Below, piece after piece: positions 12,523 through 23,262 of a stretch of DNA of 64,000 nt (within the stretch, counting starts at the first letter, position 1; each line of letters starts with the position of its first letter). The position numbers and the translations under genes were made by a program. This stretch comes from Patellaria atrata CBS 101060. Its lineage: Eukaryota; Ascomycota; Dothideomycetes; Patellariales; Patellariaceae. The DNA lies in assembly GCA_010093705.1 (NCBI GenBank), contig MU006102.1:371947-435946 (forward strand), written 5' to 3'. Under the pieces are notes generated by a model, which saw nothing but the letters and a program-made list of their open reading frames with translations, was not told the DNA's origin and searched no databases.

Positions 12523-13458
12523 CAGGCGTTCAAAGCAGTTCCCAAGATGATCACCTCATGAGACGACATGACGATACATTTTGGATTTATCATTCCAATT
12601 ATCATAGAGATTGGTTGGTTGCATGGCATTAGGAGCTTTTGATTATCTTTCAGTCAGACGACATTTTTCCGACGTTTTTTTCTAACGAGTGCAAAGCAAA
12701 CGAAGAAACAAGTCAGATTTTCTTTTTTTTTTTTTTTTCTTCTCTTTCTGTGGAGTGGAATTCGTACTTTTTCGGCGTCGTACATTAGCAAGTTACCAGC
12801 AATGCGGTCCTTGATCCCCATTATTCGCCCAGCTTTGACGGCTGTGGCTTACGCCAGGACCATTTTCGTTAGTTGTACAGCAGGAAGGCATTTGAGGAAT
12901 CTTTTTTCATTTTCATTTTTTTGTGATGGGAGCATTTGACGACACGTTTTGGAACTTTTCAGCAGGTATGGCATGTTGGAGAGTGTACCTTATGATACAG
13001 CACATGATACCACGTTGTTAACGAATGAATAGTTTCTAACTATATCATGAATGAAAAAGGTCTTCATAGTAACCTAAGCTTCTTGAAGATTTTTAAAATG
13101 AGTGATTGGCGATATTGCATGGTAGTACATTGTTCTTGAGCATATTGAGATACATATCAAAAGCCCCCGATGCGAGGGGAGCAAGGAGGATAAGTTGGTA
13201 GTGGGGCAGCTGGAAGTTTGATACGGTATAGTAAGGTATTGTTCAGAACACTTCACTACTGGCTGTAATCGAGCTTTGGGGGCTTATTAAGTTATTAACA
13301 GGACAATGTAGGCGCTAGCAGGGAATTGTAGTTCTACCGCGGGGTCCCTTTCTCGAGGGCCACTTTATTACTACGCGACTCTTTCCAAAATTTCTTCTTC
13401 TCTTCTTTCCCCCTGGCAATAGCCAGGAAAGGCACCCTATACTTCCGATAATACCAAT
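12523..13458. other. Intergenic between velC and CTP synthase genes
   Basis: About 0.9 kb holding the 3' region of the velvet gene and the promoter of the CTP synthase gene. It has a run of 16 T (12723-12738) and several shorter T tracts. No gene seen. A TAGTTCTACC motif lies at 13329. Confidence 0.5.
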
Positions 13459-15598
13459 ATGAAATATGTTCTTGTCTCCGGAGGTAAGTGGCGTCCGAGA
13501 CATATCCTATTTCGTCTTCAATTGTCCTAATGCAGACGTGTACAGGTGTTATTAGCGGTGTTGGGAAAGGCATCATTGGTAAGAATATTGTCCCCCAAGC
13601 GGCTAGTCGCGTCATGGTGGAGAGCTTTCCAGTCTGATCTCAACGCGTCACAGCCTCTTCTACCGGCTTGCTACTCAAGACCACCGGTCTCAAGATAAGT
13701 TTTTCCCCTTTGATCAATGCACAATGTGCTTTTTATCCTTCGGACAATTACTGATATTCCTTGCACGTATCCTCCATCAAAGTAGACCCCTACATCAATA
13801 TCGATGCGGGGACTATGAACCCCAAAGAGTGAGACACAACATCTCATCTGCATAATTCAAGCATCACTAACTTTCTACGTAGACATGGGGAGGTTTTTGT
13901 TCTTGACGACGGCGGTGAGGTTGATCTGGACCTTGGGAACTACGAGAGATATCTCAACATTACCTTGACCCGTGAAAACAATATTACCACCGGAAAGATC
14001 TACAAACATGTTATTGAGCGAGAACGGAAAGGTGACTACCTTGGAAAAACCGTACAGGTGGTTCCACATGTCACAGATGCTATCCAGGAATGGATAGAAC
14101 GAGTCGCAAAGTTACCCGTAGATGACACAAAGGAAGAACCGGACGTGTGTAGTAGGTTATCTCGCTCAAAACTATAAGCAACAAAATTAATAACAGTAAC
14201 TCTTTCAGTTATCGAGTTAGGAGGAACGGTCGGCGATATCGAGAGTATGCCATTCGTTGAGGCTATGACACAGCTGCGGAGGCGTGCAGGGAAGAACAAC
14301 TTCATACAGATTCACGTATCTTACATACCTCTCATCAATGGGGAACAGAAGACAAAACCCACACAGCAGGCGATCAAGATGGTACGAAGCGCTGGTTTAA
14401 TTCCGGACCTGGTAAGTGCTTGGTTGGCATCACCCATACCCACTTCTAACGTGGACCACAGATCGCATGTCGCTGCGAGGTACCACTAGAACCATCCACA
14501 GTCGACAAGCTCGCACGGTTCTGTCAGGTTGAACTCGAACAAGTGGTCGTGGTGCGTGATATGCCGTCTATTTATCAAGTACCTGTCCTTTTGGAAGAGC
14601 AGGGACTGGTTCCTCTCCTTGCTGATGTCCTCAAACTTGGTGACATGGAACTATCGAAATCATTAATAGCCAAGGGAGCAAACATTTGGCATCAATGGAA
14701 GGCTCTAACCATCAAGGACACTCGATTTCTGGATCCAGTAAACATCGTCTTAGTGGGCAAATACACCGAATTACACGATTCATACTTGAGCGTCATTAAA
14801 TCCTTAGAGCATTCGGCAATGCGATGCAGACGCGCACTAAAGCTTATTTGGGTTGACTCCGAGCATCTCGAACTAAAGACGCAAGAGAAAGAACCCGCAA
14901 ATTATCATAAAGCATGGCACGATGTATGCACAGCCGACGGTATCCTTGTCCCAGGCGGGTTCGGTTATCGGGGTACCGAAGGTATGATGGCGGCGGCTAA
15001 GAGGGCTCGCGAAAACGGCACACCGTACCTCGGCATTTGTCTCGGCATGCAGATAGCCGTCATCGAGTACGCTCGAAACTTGTGTGGCATCACGGACGCA
15101 TCATCTGAGGAGTTTCGCGAGGCACCGAGTGACAACAAGGTTATCGTGTTCATGCCCGAAATCGACAAGGAGACCATGGGTGGTACTATGCGTCTCGGTC
15201 GTCGTCCTACCATCTGGCAGGAAGGTTCTGAGTGGAGCAAACTTCGCGCTCTGTATGGGCAACAGAAAGAAATTCATGAGCGACATCGTCATCGGTATGA
15301 GGTCAATCCTAAGTATATCGAAAAACTGTCACAGGCGGGCCTCAACTTTGTCGGCAAGGACGATAAAGGCGAGCGTATGGAGATTATTGAACTTAAGAAT
15401 CATCCTTGGTTTGTGGGTGTGCAATATCATCCGGAATACTTGAGTAGAGTGCTGGATCCGAGCAGACCGTACCTTGGATTCGTTGCGGCGAGTGCGAAGT
15501 GCTTGGACGAGATCACGAAGCAGATGGGATGGAAGAAGGATGGGCTTGTTAATGGTACCAATGGTGTTAACGGCGCCGATGACGGTACTCACTTCTGA
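13459..15598 (+). CDS. URA7: CTP synthase
   Basis: Seven exons: 13459-13483, 13546-13578, 13654-13694, 13767-13828, 13883-14151, 14209-14411, 14462-15598; 589 residues, the usual length. It makes CTP from UTP, ATP and glutamine. The N-terminal synthase domain shows [18 protein letters not shown] (P-loop), [31 protein letters not shown] and [14 protein letters not shown]. The C-terminal class I glutaminase domain shows [16 protein letters not shown] with the nucleophile near Cys404, and QYHPEY with His534/Glu536. Six introns crowd the first third, a layout often seen in this gene. Intron 3 appears to be AT-AC (13695-13766): with it, exon 3 to exon 4 reads [12 protein letters not shown], exactly the family sequence. 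GT-AG alternatives in the same place stay in frame but delete conserved residues including the lysine of SIK. Confidence 0.95.
13695..13766 (+). other. Probable AT-AC intron (intron 3 of CTP synthase)
   Basis: The 72-bp interval starts ATAAGTTTTT right after the AAG codon and ends TTCCTTGCAC right before GTATCC. An ATTACTGATA branch-like sequence lies 12-22 bases before the end. The donor is a normal U2 donor with A in place of G, not the U12 donor ATATCCTT, so it would be a U2-type AT-AC intron. The other five introns of this gene are GT-AG. Confidence 0.7.
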
Positions 15599-16023
15599 AT
15601 ATCTCGTTGATCCGAAACATCTGAGGATAGGATAGCAGGTAAATAGGGGATCATAGGAGAGTGAATGCGGTCATGAGATAATGTAGATAAGATCGGTCAT
15701 GGTTTCGGTTTGCAGAAATGGGTGGGTATATGGGAATCCTGATGATGATGCTTCCTTAGGTTTCTGAGGGAGAGCAACAAGTTTTTTGACACTAATAGTT
15801 ATGTAGGACCTGTGATATTTCATGTACATTTTACACTTCTCCTCTATATAAATGTACTGTACAGATGCACAAAAATATTATTATACAGTTATACAATCAT
15901 GGTTGGCGAAAGCGTGAGCACGCGTACCCCTGATGATCAATTCCGCGTCTTCCATCTCGAGTCCTCACGATAGTTCTAAAGTACGACACAATTCCAGAAA
16001 ACATCTCTAGATTTTCAATCCTC
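15599..16023. other. 3' region of CTP synthase gene
   Basis: No gene seen. It contains the first exact TGTACTGTACA palindrome (15853-15863) and a TATATAAATG stretch just before it. Confidence 0.5.
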
Positions 16024-16483
16024 ATGTCTACATCATCTGATTCCAGCCCTTTCTTTCACATCAGCGACCGATGTTCGAGCAGTGAAATAATCGAAAAGGA
16101 CCAAGAAAATGAGACACGTCGAACTACCGACGAAACCCCGGCCGATAACCAACAACCCCACAAACGCAGCGAGGAGGATATCCCCCCGCGTCCCCATTGA
16201 AAAAATGAGAGAAAGCATCAGACTCCGCTCCCGACAATACCAATAAGAAAAAACCCTCCTCCTCGACGAATTACTAAAACGATCCGCTGCTGCCAACGCT
16301 CTCCCGCAAAAGAGGGGACCGGGCCGACCGCGCATCTGGAAAGACGCCGCGGATCGGCAGCGAGGGTTCCGGGAGAGGAGGAAAAGAGAACGAGAACAAC
16401 TTCTAACGAAGGACTTCCTCCTCAACTCCAACCGCGCAAGATGTCCGTATCAGACTCAAAAATCGTGTCCACGGAGCCATTAG
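16024..16483 (+). CDS. Possible small basic AT-hook-like protein overlapping the Nudix start
   Basis: A 58-codon ATG frame at 16024-16200 is hydrophilic (acidic, Ser/Glu-rich). A second frame from about 16247 to the TAG at 16481-16483 encodes a strongly patterned basic segment: KRGPGRPRIWKDAADRQRG then FRERRKREREQLLTK. GRPR is an AT-hook core, and the ADRQR..RERRKRERE part resembles a basic helix. A weak GTCCCC donor (16188) and a CAATAAG acceptor (16247) would join the two frames in phase, leaving the reading EDIPPQKTLLLDEL. The frame overlaps exon 1 of the Nudix gene in another phase, and its stop falls on that gene's splice donor. It could be a separate gene, an upstream ORF of the Nudix mRNA, or a 5' UTR with chance coding look. 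I cannot name a family. Confidence 0.35.
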
Positions 16484-17295
16484 TGCGTATCCCCCACCCC
16501 TAAACCCCCCCACACATTCATCAATCGACCACAGGACTCCAAAGACGCCCGCTGGACGAAATTAGTCAAGTACCTCTTTCCCCCGCCCTTTTATCCCCCT
16601 TCTTTCCCCTCCCCCCACTAACTAACACCCGACAGAACAACCTACACAGACCCGCACGGCGCAACCCGCGACTGGGAATCCGCCATCCGCCCCACGCGCC
16701 CTGCCGACAGCCCCATCGACGGCGTCGGCATCCTCGCCCTCCTCCACCGCCCCTCGGGCTCGGAAATCCTGCTGCAGAAACAGTTCCGCCCCCCCGTCGG
16801 CGGCGTCGCGATCGAGATCCCGGCCGGGCTCGTTGACGAAGGTGAAACGGCGGCGCAGGCGGCGGTCAGGGAACTCAGGGAGGAGACGGGGTATGTGGGT
16901 GTTGCTGCGGGCGTTGGTCCCATTATGTTTAACGGTGCGTTGTGCGTTGTTCCTGTGACCTTATATTACCCTTTATACCCCCGTGTTTCAGTTGAGGTTG
17001 AAGACTAAGAGCTAACTAAACACCCCCCCGCCCCCGGGCCCCCACAGACCCCGGCTTCTGCAACACGAATCTCAAAATCGTCCACGTGACAATCGACCTC
17101 TCGCTGCCGGAGAACCAACCGCAGAACCTGAAACCGAAGCTCGAGGAGAACGAGTTCATCGAGACCTTCTCCGTTCCCGTCGCGGAGCTGTACGCGCGCT
17201 GTAAAGAGTGGGAGCGCGAGGGTTTCGCGATCGATGCCCGTGTTGGGACGTTGGCGGAGGGGGTCGAGGTTGCGAGGGGGTTGGGGTTGAGGTAG
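16441..17295 (+). CDS. YSA1: Nudix hydrolase, ADP-ribose/ADP-sugar pyrophosphatase (Ysa1-like)
   Basis: Four exons: 16441-16482, 16535-16569, 16636-16934, 17048-17295; 207 residues, close to the family length. The Nudix box is complete: GLVDEGETAAQAAVRELREE followed by TGY, with the RE..EE metal-binding glutamates in place. Ahead of it lie WESAIRP, VGILALLHRP, ILLQKQFRPPVGG and VAIEIPAGL, the usual ADPRase strand order; the PAGL proline-alanine before the box is typical of ADP-sugar hydrolases. Exon 4 gives DPGFCNTNLKIVHVTIDL and EENEFIETFSVP. The enzyme is expected to split ADP-ribose to AMP and ribose-5-phosphate in the cytosol or mitochondria. The start follows directly on a basic upstream ORF (see 16024-16483), so a longer 5' exon cannot be excluded. 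Confidence 0.92.
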
Positions 17296-17380
17296 AGGAT
17301 GGGCGGGGGATCGGGGAGAGGGAAGGGGGACGGGGAGGGAAAGGGGGAGAAGGGGAAGGAAGAAGGGGATTTATGGGTGA
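17296..17380 (+). repeat. G-rich polypurine tract in the Nudix 3' region
   Basis: Directly after the stop codon, about 80 bases are almost pure purine on the + strand, with at least seven runs of three or more G (GGGCGGGGGATCGGGG and onward). It could form G-quadruplex or triplex structure in DNA or in the transcript. Confidence 0.75.
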
Positions 17381-17872
17381 GAGACGTGTGGTTGAGTAGA
17401 TCGGCTGGGTCGGATACAGTCGTCCGGAGTGGTTTCGGTTTCTATGCCTGGCATCTGCAGTTACCGATGGTGGAATGTGAAAATCCTCTTCTCGTACAGC
17501 AGGATGGAGTCATGAAGTGTGTTGGTCTTCTAATACCGTCCCGTCGCTCCTTTTTTGATATCCCGTCGGAGTCGGAGTCGGATCACGTGGATCCTTGGAC
17601 TTCGAGTCCACCATGCTGTACTGTACGATTCCAGCTTTGCGATAGGGTGCAGTATTCTCGTTTCCGTACCGGTTGAAATTCCAGTTAAGAACGTACGTGC
17701 AGCATCAAGATCAATATCTCTATTCTATACAGTGTAGTGTATACGTGATACTTCCCACAAGAGCATGGCCTCGCTACTCCTCAACGGAAACTCTCCACAA
17801 ACTCTATCCCACTACAACATCCCTCAGTCCCACAACTCCTCAACATAATTCCCCTCCCCCCATCCTTTCAAC
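17381..17872. other. Convergent intergenic space between Nudix and BAR-SH3 genes
   Basis: Both flanking genes end here. No gene is seen. It contains TGTACTGTAC at 17617-17626. Confidence 0.5.
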
Positions 17873-19548
17873 CTATCCCACTCTAACATAATTCGCCGGA
17901 AAAGACCCCCTAACACCCTCCAACTCCCCCTCCCACCAATCATCCGCACTCTCCGTCTTCCTAACAACTCTAATCCGATCACCCTCCCTAAACCCCAAAT
18001 CCCCCTCCTGCGCCGCATGGTAATCATACAGCGCGGTCACATAATCCCCTTGCGTCGACTGTATCCTCTTCGGCTTCGGTGGCGGGGGCGGAGGTTTCTT
18101 TTTCGCTGCTAGCGAGGAGATGGAGGTGTGCGAGGGAATGCGGGATGTGGGTTTCGAAGTGGGCGGGGAGAAGTAACTGTCGGATTTGAAGGTGGAGGGG
18201 GTTAGGGAGGGGGAGTGTGCGCTTGTGGAGGAGGTGCGGGAGTTGTATGAGGTGTTTGACGCGTAGGGGGTTAGAGTCGCGCCGATGGAGGGGGAGGTCG
18301 TGGCTGAGGAGATCCTGGGACGGGTGGAGAAGGTGTTTGGGGGCAGTGAGCCGATTTTGGTTTTGGATGATAGGTCGGGCGGTGGGGTGTTGATGGATTG
18401 TGCAGAGGCGGATTGAGAGATGGGTGGTCTAGGTGTGGTAGGGTGACTGGAGGTTTGGCTGTTCTTGCGGAATCCGATGCGGTTTGAGGCTCCGTTTCGA
18501 AGGTTCAGGCCGGTTATGGAGCCGTGGGAGTTCTCTTTGGGGGTCATGGGTTGGTGGACCGCTTTCCCGTGTAGCAGAAGTGAGAATTGACCCTCTATCT
18601 CCATACGTAGTGGTGTGAAAGCTCCATCCCAGTCCGAGACAATGTCTCTCAGCTCCGGTGGTGGAGAGGGATAGTTATGATCGAGGCAGAAGTTATGCAA
18701 AGTTGTATATAACTGTCCAAGAAGAGTATTTTGGATCAAAATTTGAGTGGCAAGAAGTTGTGGTAGAAGAGAGAATACAGTTGCAGTTATACCAGGGAGT
18801 GTTTGACGTAAATGTTCGTCCGCGTCATGGTAGTCCTATCGCATTTCAGTAAAATCATCCGAAGTATAACATAGATTTTAGGAGCATCTACCTGTGTTAT
18901 ACGACTCAAATCTGCTTCATGCTTTACTAGAGCAATGGTCTCACGATCAGAGAGCTTTGCCTTCTTCTGCAGAGTATCTACTCGACCCTTGTATCGCTCA
19001 TAGTCCAACTACACTTTGATCAGCAGTCGAAACGGCCCCAGAACTCGGGACTTACATACTTTTCGATCTTCACGCTTTTTGATCACCTTCTTCATAGGCT
19101 TGATCTCATCTTTTGCTCTCACAGCAGGCTTTATAAGCTTCTCTTCCATCATCTCAACATCAGCCATAACCTCTATCTTAAGCTCTTCACAAGCTTGTTT
19201 TAGCTGTACAGCCCTCCCTAAAGTCTCTTCTGGAGTTTCCACATATTGATGTCCATTGAGCGTCTCCGAATGTCCACTTATGGATTGGAAAAGTTCCTCG
19301 AAGGTGTGGGACATAGTGATTTGATGGGCTAAGAGGTCTCTCCAGGCTAATCGCCATGCTGTAGCCCCTTCAATGATCTAGGGAATATGTGAGCTATGAA
19401 ATTAAGGAAAAGAGGATATCATTAGATCATTACTCACCTGAGCCAATGCATTGTCAGCTTCCTCGAACTCTTTGAGGGCAACAGCAACATTTGTGTCATC
19501 CGCAGATCTCGTCAAGAAAGTACCGAACTTCCGTTGCATACGCTGCAT
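17873..19548 (-). CDS. BAR-SH3 protein (amphiphysin/Rvs167-like)
   Basis: Four exons: 19438-19548, 19060-19377, 18892-19008, 17873-18835, all joined in phase 0; 502 residues. The N-terminal BAR domain (about 1-235) reads MQRMQRKFGTFLTRSADD, FEEADNALAQIIEGATAWR, then LKQACEELKIEVMADVEMME, MKKVIKKREDRKLDYERYKG and a C-terminal helix IQNTLLGQLYTTLHNFC. A serine/proline-rich linker follows, with KKKPPPPPPKPKR just before the SH3 domain (about 446-502: ALYDYHAAQEGDLGF, DDWWEGEL, GSFPANYV). Such proteins bend membranes and link them to actin during endocytosis and polarity. The poly-proline stretch could bind its own or another SH3 domain. The opening residues differ from classical Rvs167 (no MSFKGF start), so this is probably the second BAR-SH3 paralogue of filamentous fungi. 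Introns are 49-60 bp. Confidence 0.9.
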
Positions 19549-20477
19549 AATTGCGGTGTTGTAGAAGTATAGACGTAAGAAATGAACAAATGAAATCTCA
19601 GTTCAAAGGAGCTGAGATGGTAGAGTGGCTCTCCATGAGGCGACGTTGAAAGAAGATATCGTATAGCCTCCGTAGATCAAAATCTCCACGAAATAGAAAC
19701 GAATTGGGATTGCGGGGATGGATTCAGCCTTGCCAAATTGTCGTGGGGTCAATTCCAAGCTTTTTGATAAACAACATCACCTCAGCCGACTTAGCATCAA
19801 ATCCCTTCTTTGTTGGTTTTTGATTCATCTTAGTTGTCCACGGCATGCATTCGTTACATTGAAAACGTGTTCAGAGGACGCGTCACGGCGCATCAGTCAG
19901 CAATTCCTTCCCCGATGATCCCCACAAAAGCATCTTCTTGTCTCCACCAGCTGGAACTCTCAAGTCAGTATTATATATTGTAGAGTTGTGTTCTGTCTTT
20001 TGTATGTTCAAGAGTATGTTATAGTAAAATCGATTTAATACATCTAACACACCTCCCACAGGATTTCCATGGTTTGACGGGGCTGAATGAAGTCGTATTA
20101 TAACAGTATCCACTGCGTCCTTTCACTCCACAACGCAGGCTCTCTAAATCATTTCCATGTTCAATATGTCCTTCTTACATAAACTCTGTCTTCTTTCTAT
20201 CAGCCCATCGGATACCACTGTGACACACACGCCGTGAGGTATTTCGCAGCCCAAAACACCAGGGACCGGATATCTGCATTTCCAAGAGCCTAACCCTTCC
20301 TCCTCGCAGTATCCGCTTTGTTTCCATTAACGTACAAACTCGCTCCCAATGTACCCCCCGACATTCCAATATTCCTCGCCTGTACCTCAACATATCCCCT
20401 CTCAACCCGCTCTCTTGCCTCCCCTGAGCTTGTCCCACAGAGCTCGGAGACGTCACAACCCTGTCCCCACCGAGATA
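19549..20477. other. Intergenic, promoter of BAR-SH3 gene and 3' side of the next gene
   Basis: No supported gene. A minus-strand frame at 20290-20481 contains VEVQARNIGMSGGTLGASLY and looks more protein-like than chance, so it may be a last exon of the hypothetical gene at 20478-20909, but no convincing splice pair joins them. Confidence 0.35.
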
Positions 20478-20909
20478 TCACAGTCGCATTTCACCCTCCC
20501 TCCCATGATACATGTGTCCCTGTCGCAGCGCTCCTCCCCCGCTGTCGTGGACCGTCTCCCGGGACCCATCCCGCCCGTCTTTCCCTGTATAGGTCTGCGA
20601 CCATCTTTGTTTCGGCCTTACATTGCTAGATATCGCCTGCTGATATGCAAGCACCCGATCGGGGTACTTGTGCAGCACTCTCCGTTTCCGCTGGGCGGAC
20701 AGCGTATCGATGTGCTCGTACGGACTGGGGACATCGACGTCCTTAAAGGGTAGAGGCATCTCGGGGTCGAATTCGACTTCGTGTACCCATTTGCGGATCA
20801 GGGCTGTTTGGGATGGGGTGAGGGCGTTCGCGTACATGTCCCGGAGTAGTTTGCGGTGGCGAGCCGCGTCTGAGCTTGGTTGGAACATCGTGAGGTGATT
20901 ATGTGCCAT
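20478..20909 (-). CDS. Hypothetical small protein
   Basis: The ATG at 20909 opens a 143-codon frame. Residues 1-90 look like real coding sequence: a helical, charged segment FQPSSDAARHRKLLRDMYAN, then LTPSQTALIRKWVHEVEFDP, PLPFKDVDVPSPYEHIDTLS and RKRRVLHKYPDRVLAYQQ. The last 40 residues are glycine-rich and low-complexity, which suggests the true gene splices out of this frame before 20560 (see the frame at 20290-20481). No domain or membrane segment is recognised. Confidence 0.45.
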   Translation of the reverse strand: MAHNHLTMFQPSSDAARHRKLLRDMYANALTPSQTALIRKWVHEVEFDPEMPLPFKDVDVPSPYEHIDTLSAQRKRRVLHKYPDRVLAYQQAISSNVRPKQRWSQTYTGKDGRDGSRETVHDSGGGALRQGHMYHGREGEMRL

Positions 20910-21547
20910 CTCATTACCCTTTTTGTTAGGATAGAGGATTTTTGTCAGTGGGAGATGTCTTCATTGGAATTCTGCTGAGATATGCCATTTACTCGGCTTT
21001 GTTGATCTAGATTGCGATTTCTCGGCATTTAATTTCAGCGATGCTTTGTCTCTTTCTCAAGTGTAAGGCTGGATGGTTCATCCAGACTCGTTTCTATAGA
21101 TTCTTTTATCTTTTTTTCTTTGATGCCACGTTCGAGCTCAAAATAATCAGTAAATCTTGGAAGAAATGTGGTATCAAGTAATAGGAAAACTCGTAGCCTT
21201 ATGTACCGCGTCGTTCAAAGCGTAAAGCAAGGGTCAAAGGATCCTGTAAAGGAAATGGTATGGCAAGCCTCAATATCTAATGTCAATATCTTCATACCGC
21301 TCGAACCCATTCATATGGGCTCATTCAGTGGTACAGCGAAGACGGAGACTCTGGCTAAGAGCAATGGAACAGTAAAATAGAAGTACCGCGATATGGAAAA
21401 GGTTATTATGCTCGAAGTCAGAGCAATTAAAATTGGGCGTAGCGAACGGAAAGATTCTATCAAGTACTTAAGCAACAAAATATAGCTTCTTAGGACGCAC
21501 AATAATACAAACCAGAGATGAGCCTATTCCTTAATAATATTATAAGT
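20910..21547. other. Intergenic, no gene seen
   Basis: AT-rich stretch of about 0.6 kb with only short frames, none with a recognisable motif. Confidence 0.5.
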
Positions 21548-22300
21548 TTACCCCATTGGTGATGATATACAGAGTAAAAATAAAATCCTCAATCCAACCT
21601 CATCTGAAACCCGAAGTTCATCGGATATCTCCCACTCATCCTCCACGCCGATGTCGATTGGGTAACTTGTCCTTGCGTTGAGAATGGTCCTCATCTGTAG
21701 TAGCAAGTCTTGAATAGTCTCGTCGTCCACTTCGCGAAAACAAGACTTTCACGCCCTGCTTCCTCAACAAATCTACCTCCAGATGCATCAAACCGATTAG
21801 CGACTCGTATCCTCTCGCCTCTTGGCGATTACCGCCTTGCAGGTATTTCTCGTAAGTCTTATCCATGGCGTCGACTCAGTATCCCCAAATTGTCTTGATG
21901 ATTGCTTGCTTGAAATCTTTGCCCTCCCGGTTCAGCCTGCGGATGTAGAGTAATCCTTCATTGCCGGCGTGGATCTCACCTCATTCTATTCCGTTGCAAG
22001 CATCCTCAACGATTTGGGAAATGTAGTCGCCCTTCTGGGTTTTGACACAGGTGGCGTGTACGTTGATTCCATTTTCGTCGGGGGTGTAATCGCTAGCTAC
22101 TGTAATAACAACGTGTTGATCTGAGGTGGGGGCGTCTTCCGGTTTGGGTATCTGCTATTCAACTGCTTCGAGGGACTGTTTGCCGGCTATAGTCATGTAA
22201 CACTTGGACTGGTCAGCAATGTATTCGCTCTAAAAGAAACCTTCGCCCGACTGCATGGGTAGAAGACTTGGAAAGGTATAAATGAATTAGAACTATACGT
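21548..22300 (-). pseudogene. Decayed gene of unknown family
   Basis: Minus-strand frames give several protein-like stretches in consecutive order but in more than one frame: VITVASDYTPDENGINVHA, then GDYISQIVEDACNGIE, GNEGLLYIRRLNREGKDF, EARGYESLIGLMHLEVDLL and DETIQDLLLQMRTILNARTS. They fit one former gene with several breaks. No family is recognised. The neighbours (20.9-23.2 kb) are otherwise empty, so this is probably an old single-gene relic rather than part of a larger element. Confidence 0.4.
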
Positions 22301-23262
22301 ACAGCTCAATTTTACGGGCGATTGAAATCGTAGTTTACTACTTTTAACAGTACTCCTGTAAGACGTTCTGCAGGTGTACAGTTTAGTCGAGCTGCCACAA
22401 TAGAGAAGGATAGTTGTGAATACATACAGTCTAGCTCCTATCCCTTGGTTTGAGAGGAAGTTATTTTGGTCGTATGCAAACTGAAGATAGACCTGGTATA
22501 GCAGAATGGAGAGAAGAGCGGCCAGTAAGAACCATAATCAAGGTAGAAAACAGCTGTGAGAGTGACATACAAACCTGTCCTAAAACTGAGAACTACACAC
22601 AGTAACCTGCACACAGCTCACCAATATGAGACTCATGTTACAAAACCTCAGCTTACTTTCAGATATTACGGTCAAACAAATCTGTTTCTGTGTTGTACGC
22701 AGCCATCTTTTTCCTGCAGGCGAATCATCAAATGCTGATGACGAGCCGCGTGTGGGCGTATCGATTGCGTATGAGCGACGGCGAATTGAATTGCGGCACC
22801 ATTCATACTTGACCCTGATTCCGTACGAGGTTGTCGAGCTACGTATAGGCCTTTGCTGTATAGTCAGTACGGTTTCAAACAATATGCTAGCCTCATCAAA
22901 GCTTGTAGTTAATCTGTACAAACTGATCCTGTACGTACGATGGAGGCGGAGTAACAATTTTGGAGAGAACCGTACAATAGTCGAGGGTGGTAAAATAAAG
23001 GTATATGGGATATTGGTTTCTCCAACCTATCCTCTAAAACCCATATTTTGTAAGCAGTTACTTGAAACGAGGTCAAAATAAGTTTCCAACGGTCAATTTG
23101 CACCGTCCCCTACTCGCATGAACCACAACCAAAATGGCAATGATCTTCAGGCACCCCCGGTCCGGACTTTGCGGAGTAAAAGCTTCTTCATAGCCTCACC
23201 ACACACCATCACTTTTCCTGCCCTACAAAATTAACACGCTATATAAAAATCTATGATAAACC
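22301..23262. other. Intergenic, overlapping open frames only
   Basis: Two overlapping frames on opposite strands (22580-22957 minus and 22626-23081 plus) are both long, but neither shows a domain, codon bias or splice context. At most one can be real. Confidence 0.4.

Noticed and set aside
13687-13782. GT-AG alternative for CTP synthase intron 3
   Set aside because: In frame, but it deletes eight conserved residues including an ATP-site lysine and uses a poor GTCTCA donor; kept only as an alternative to the AT-AC reading.
16033-16431. 132-codon minus-strand frame with membrane-like stretches
   Set aside because: It is antisense to the patterned basic frame on the + strand upstream of the Nudix gene; its hydrophobic look follows from that codon pattern and no family fits.
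22580-23081. Two long overlapping frames on opposite strands
   Set aside because: Neither shows a domain, conserved-looking motif or splice context, and each could be open because of the other.
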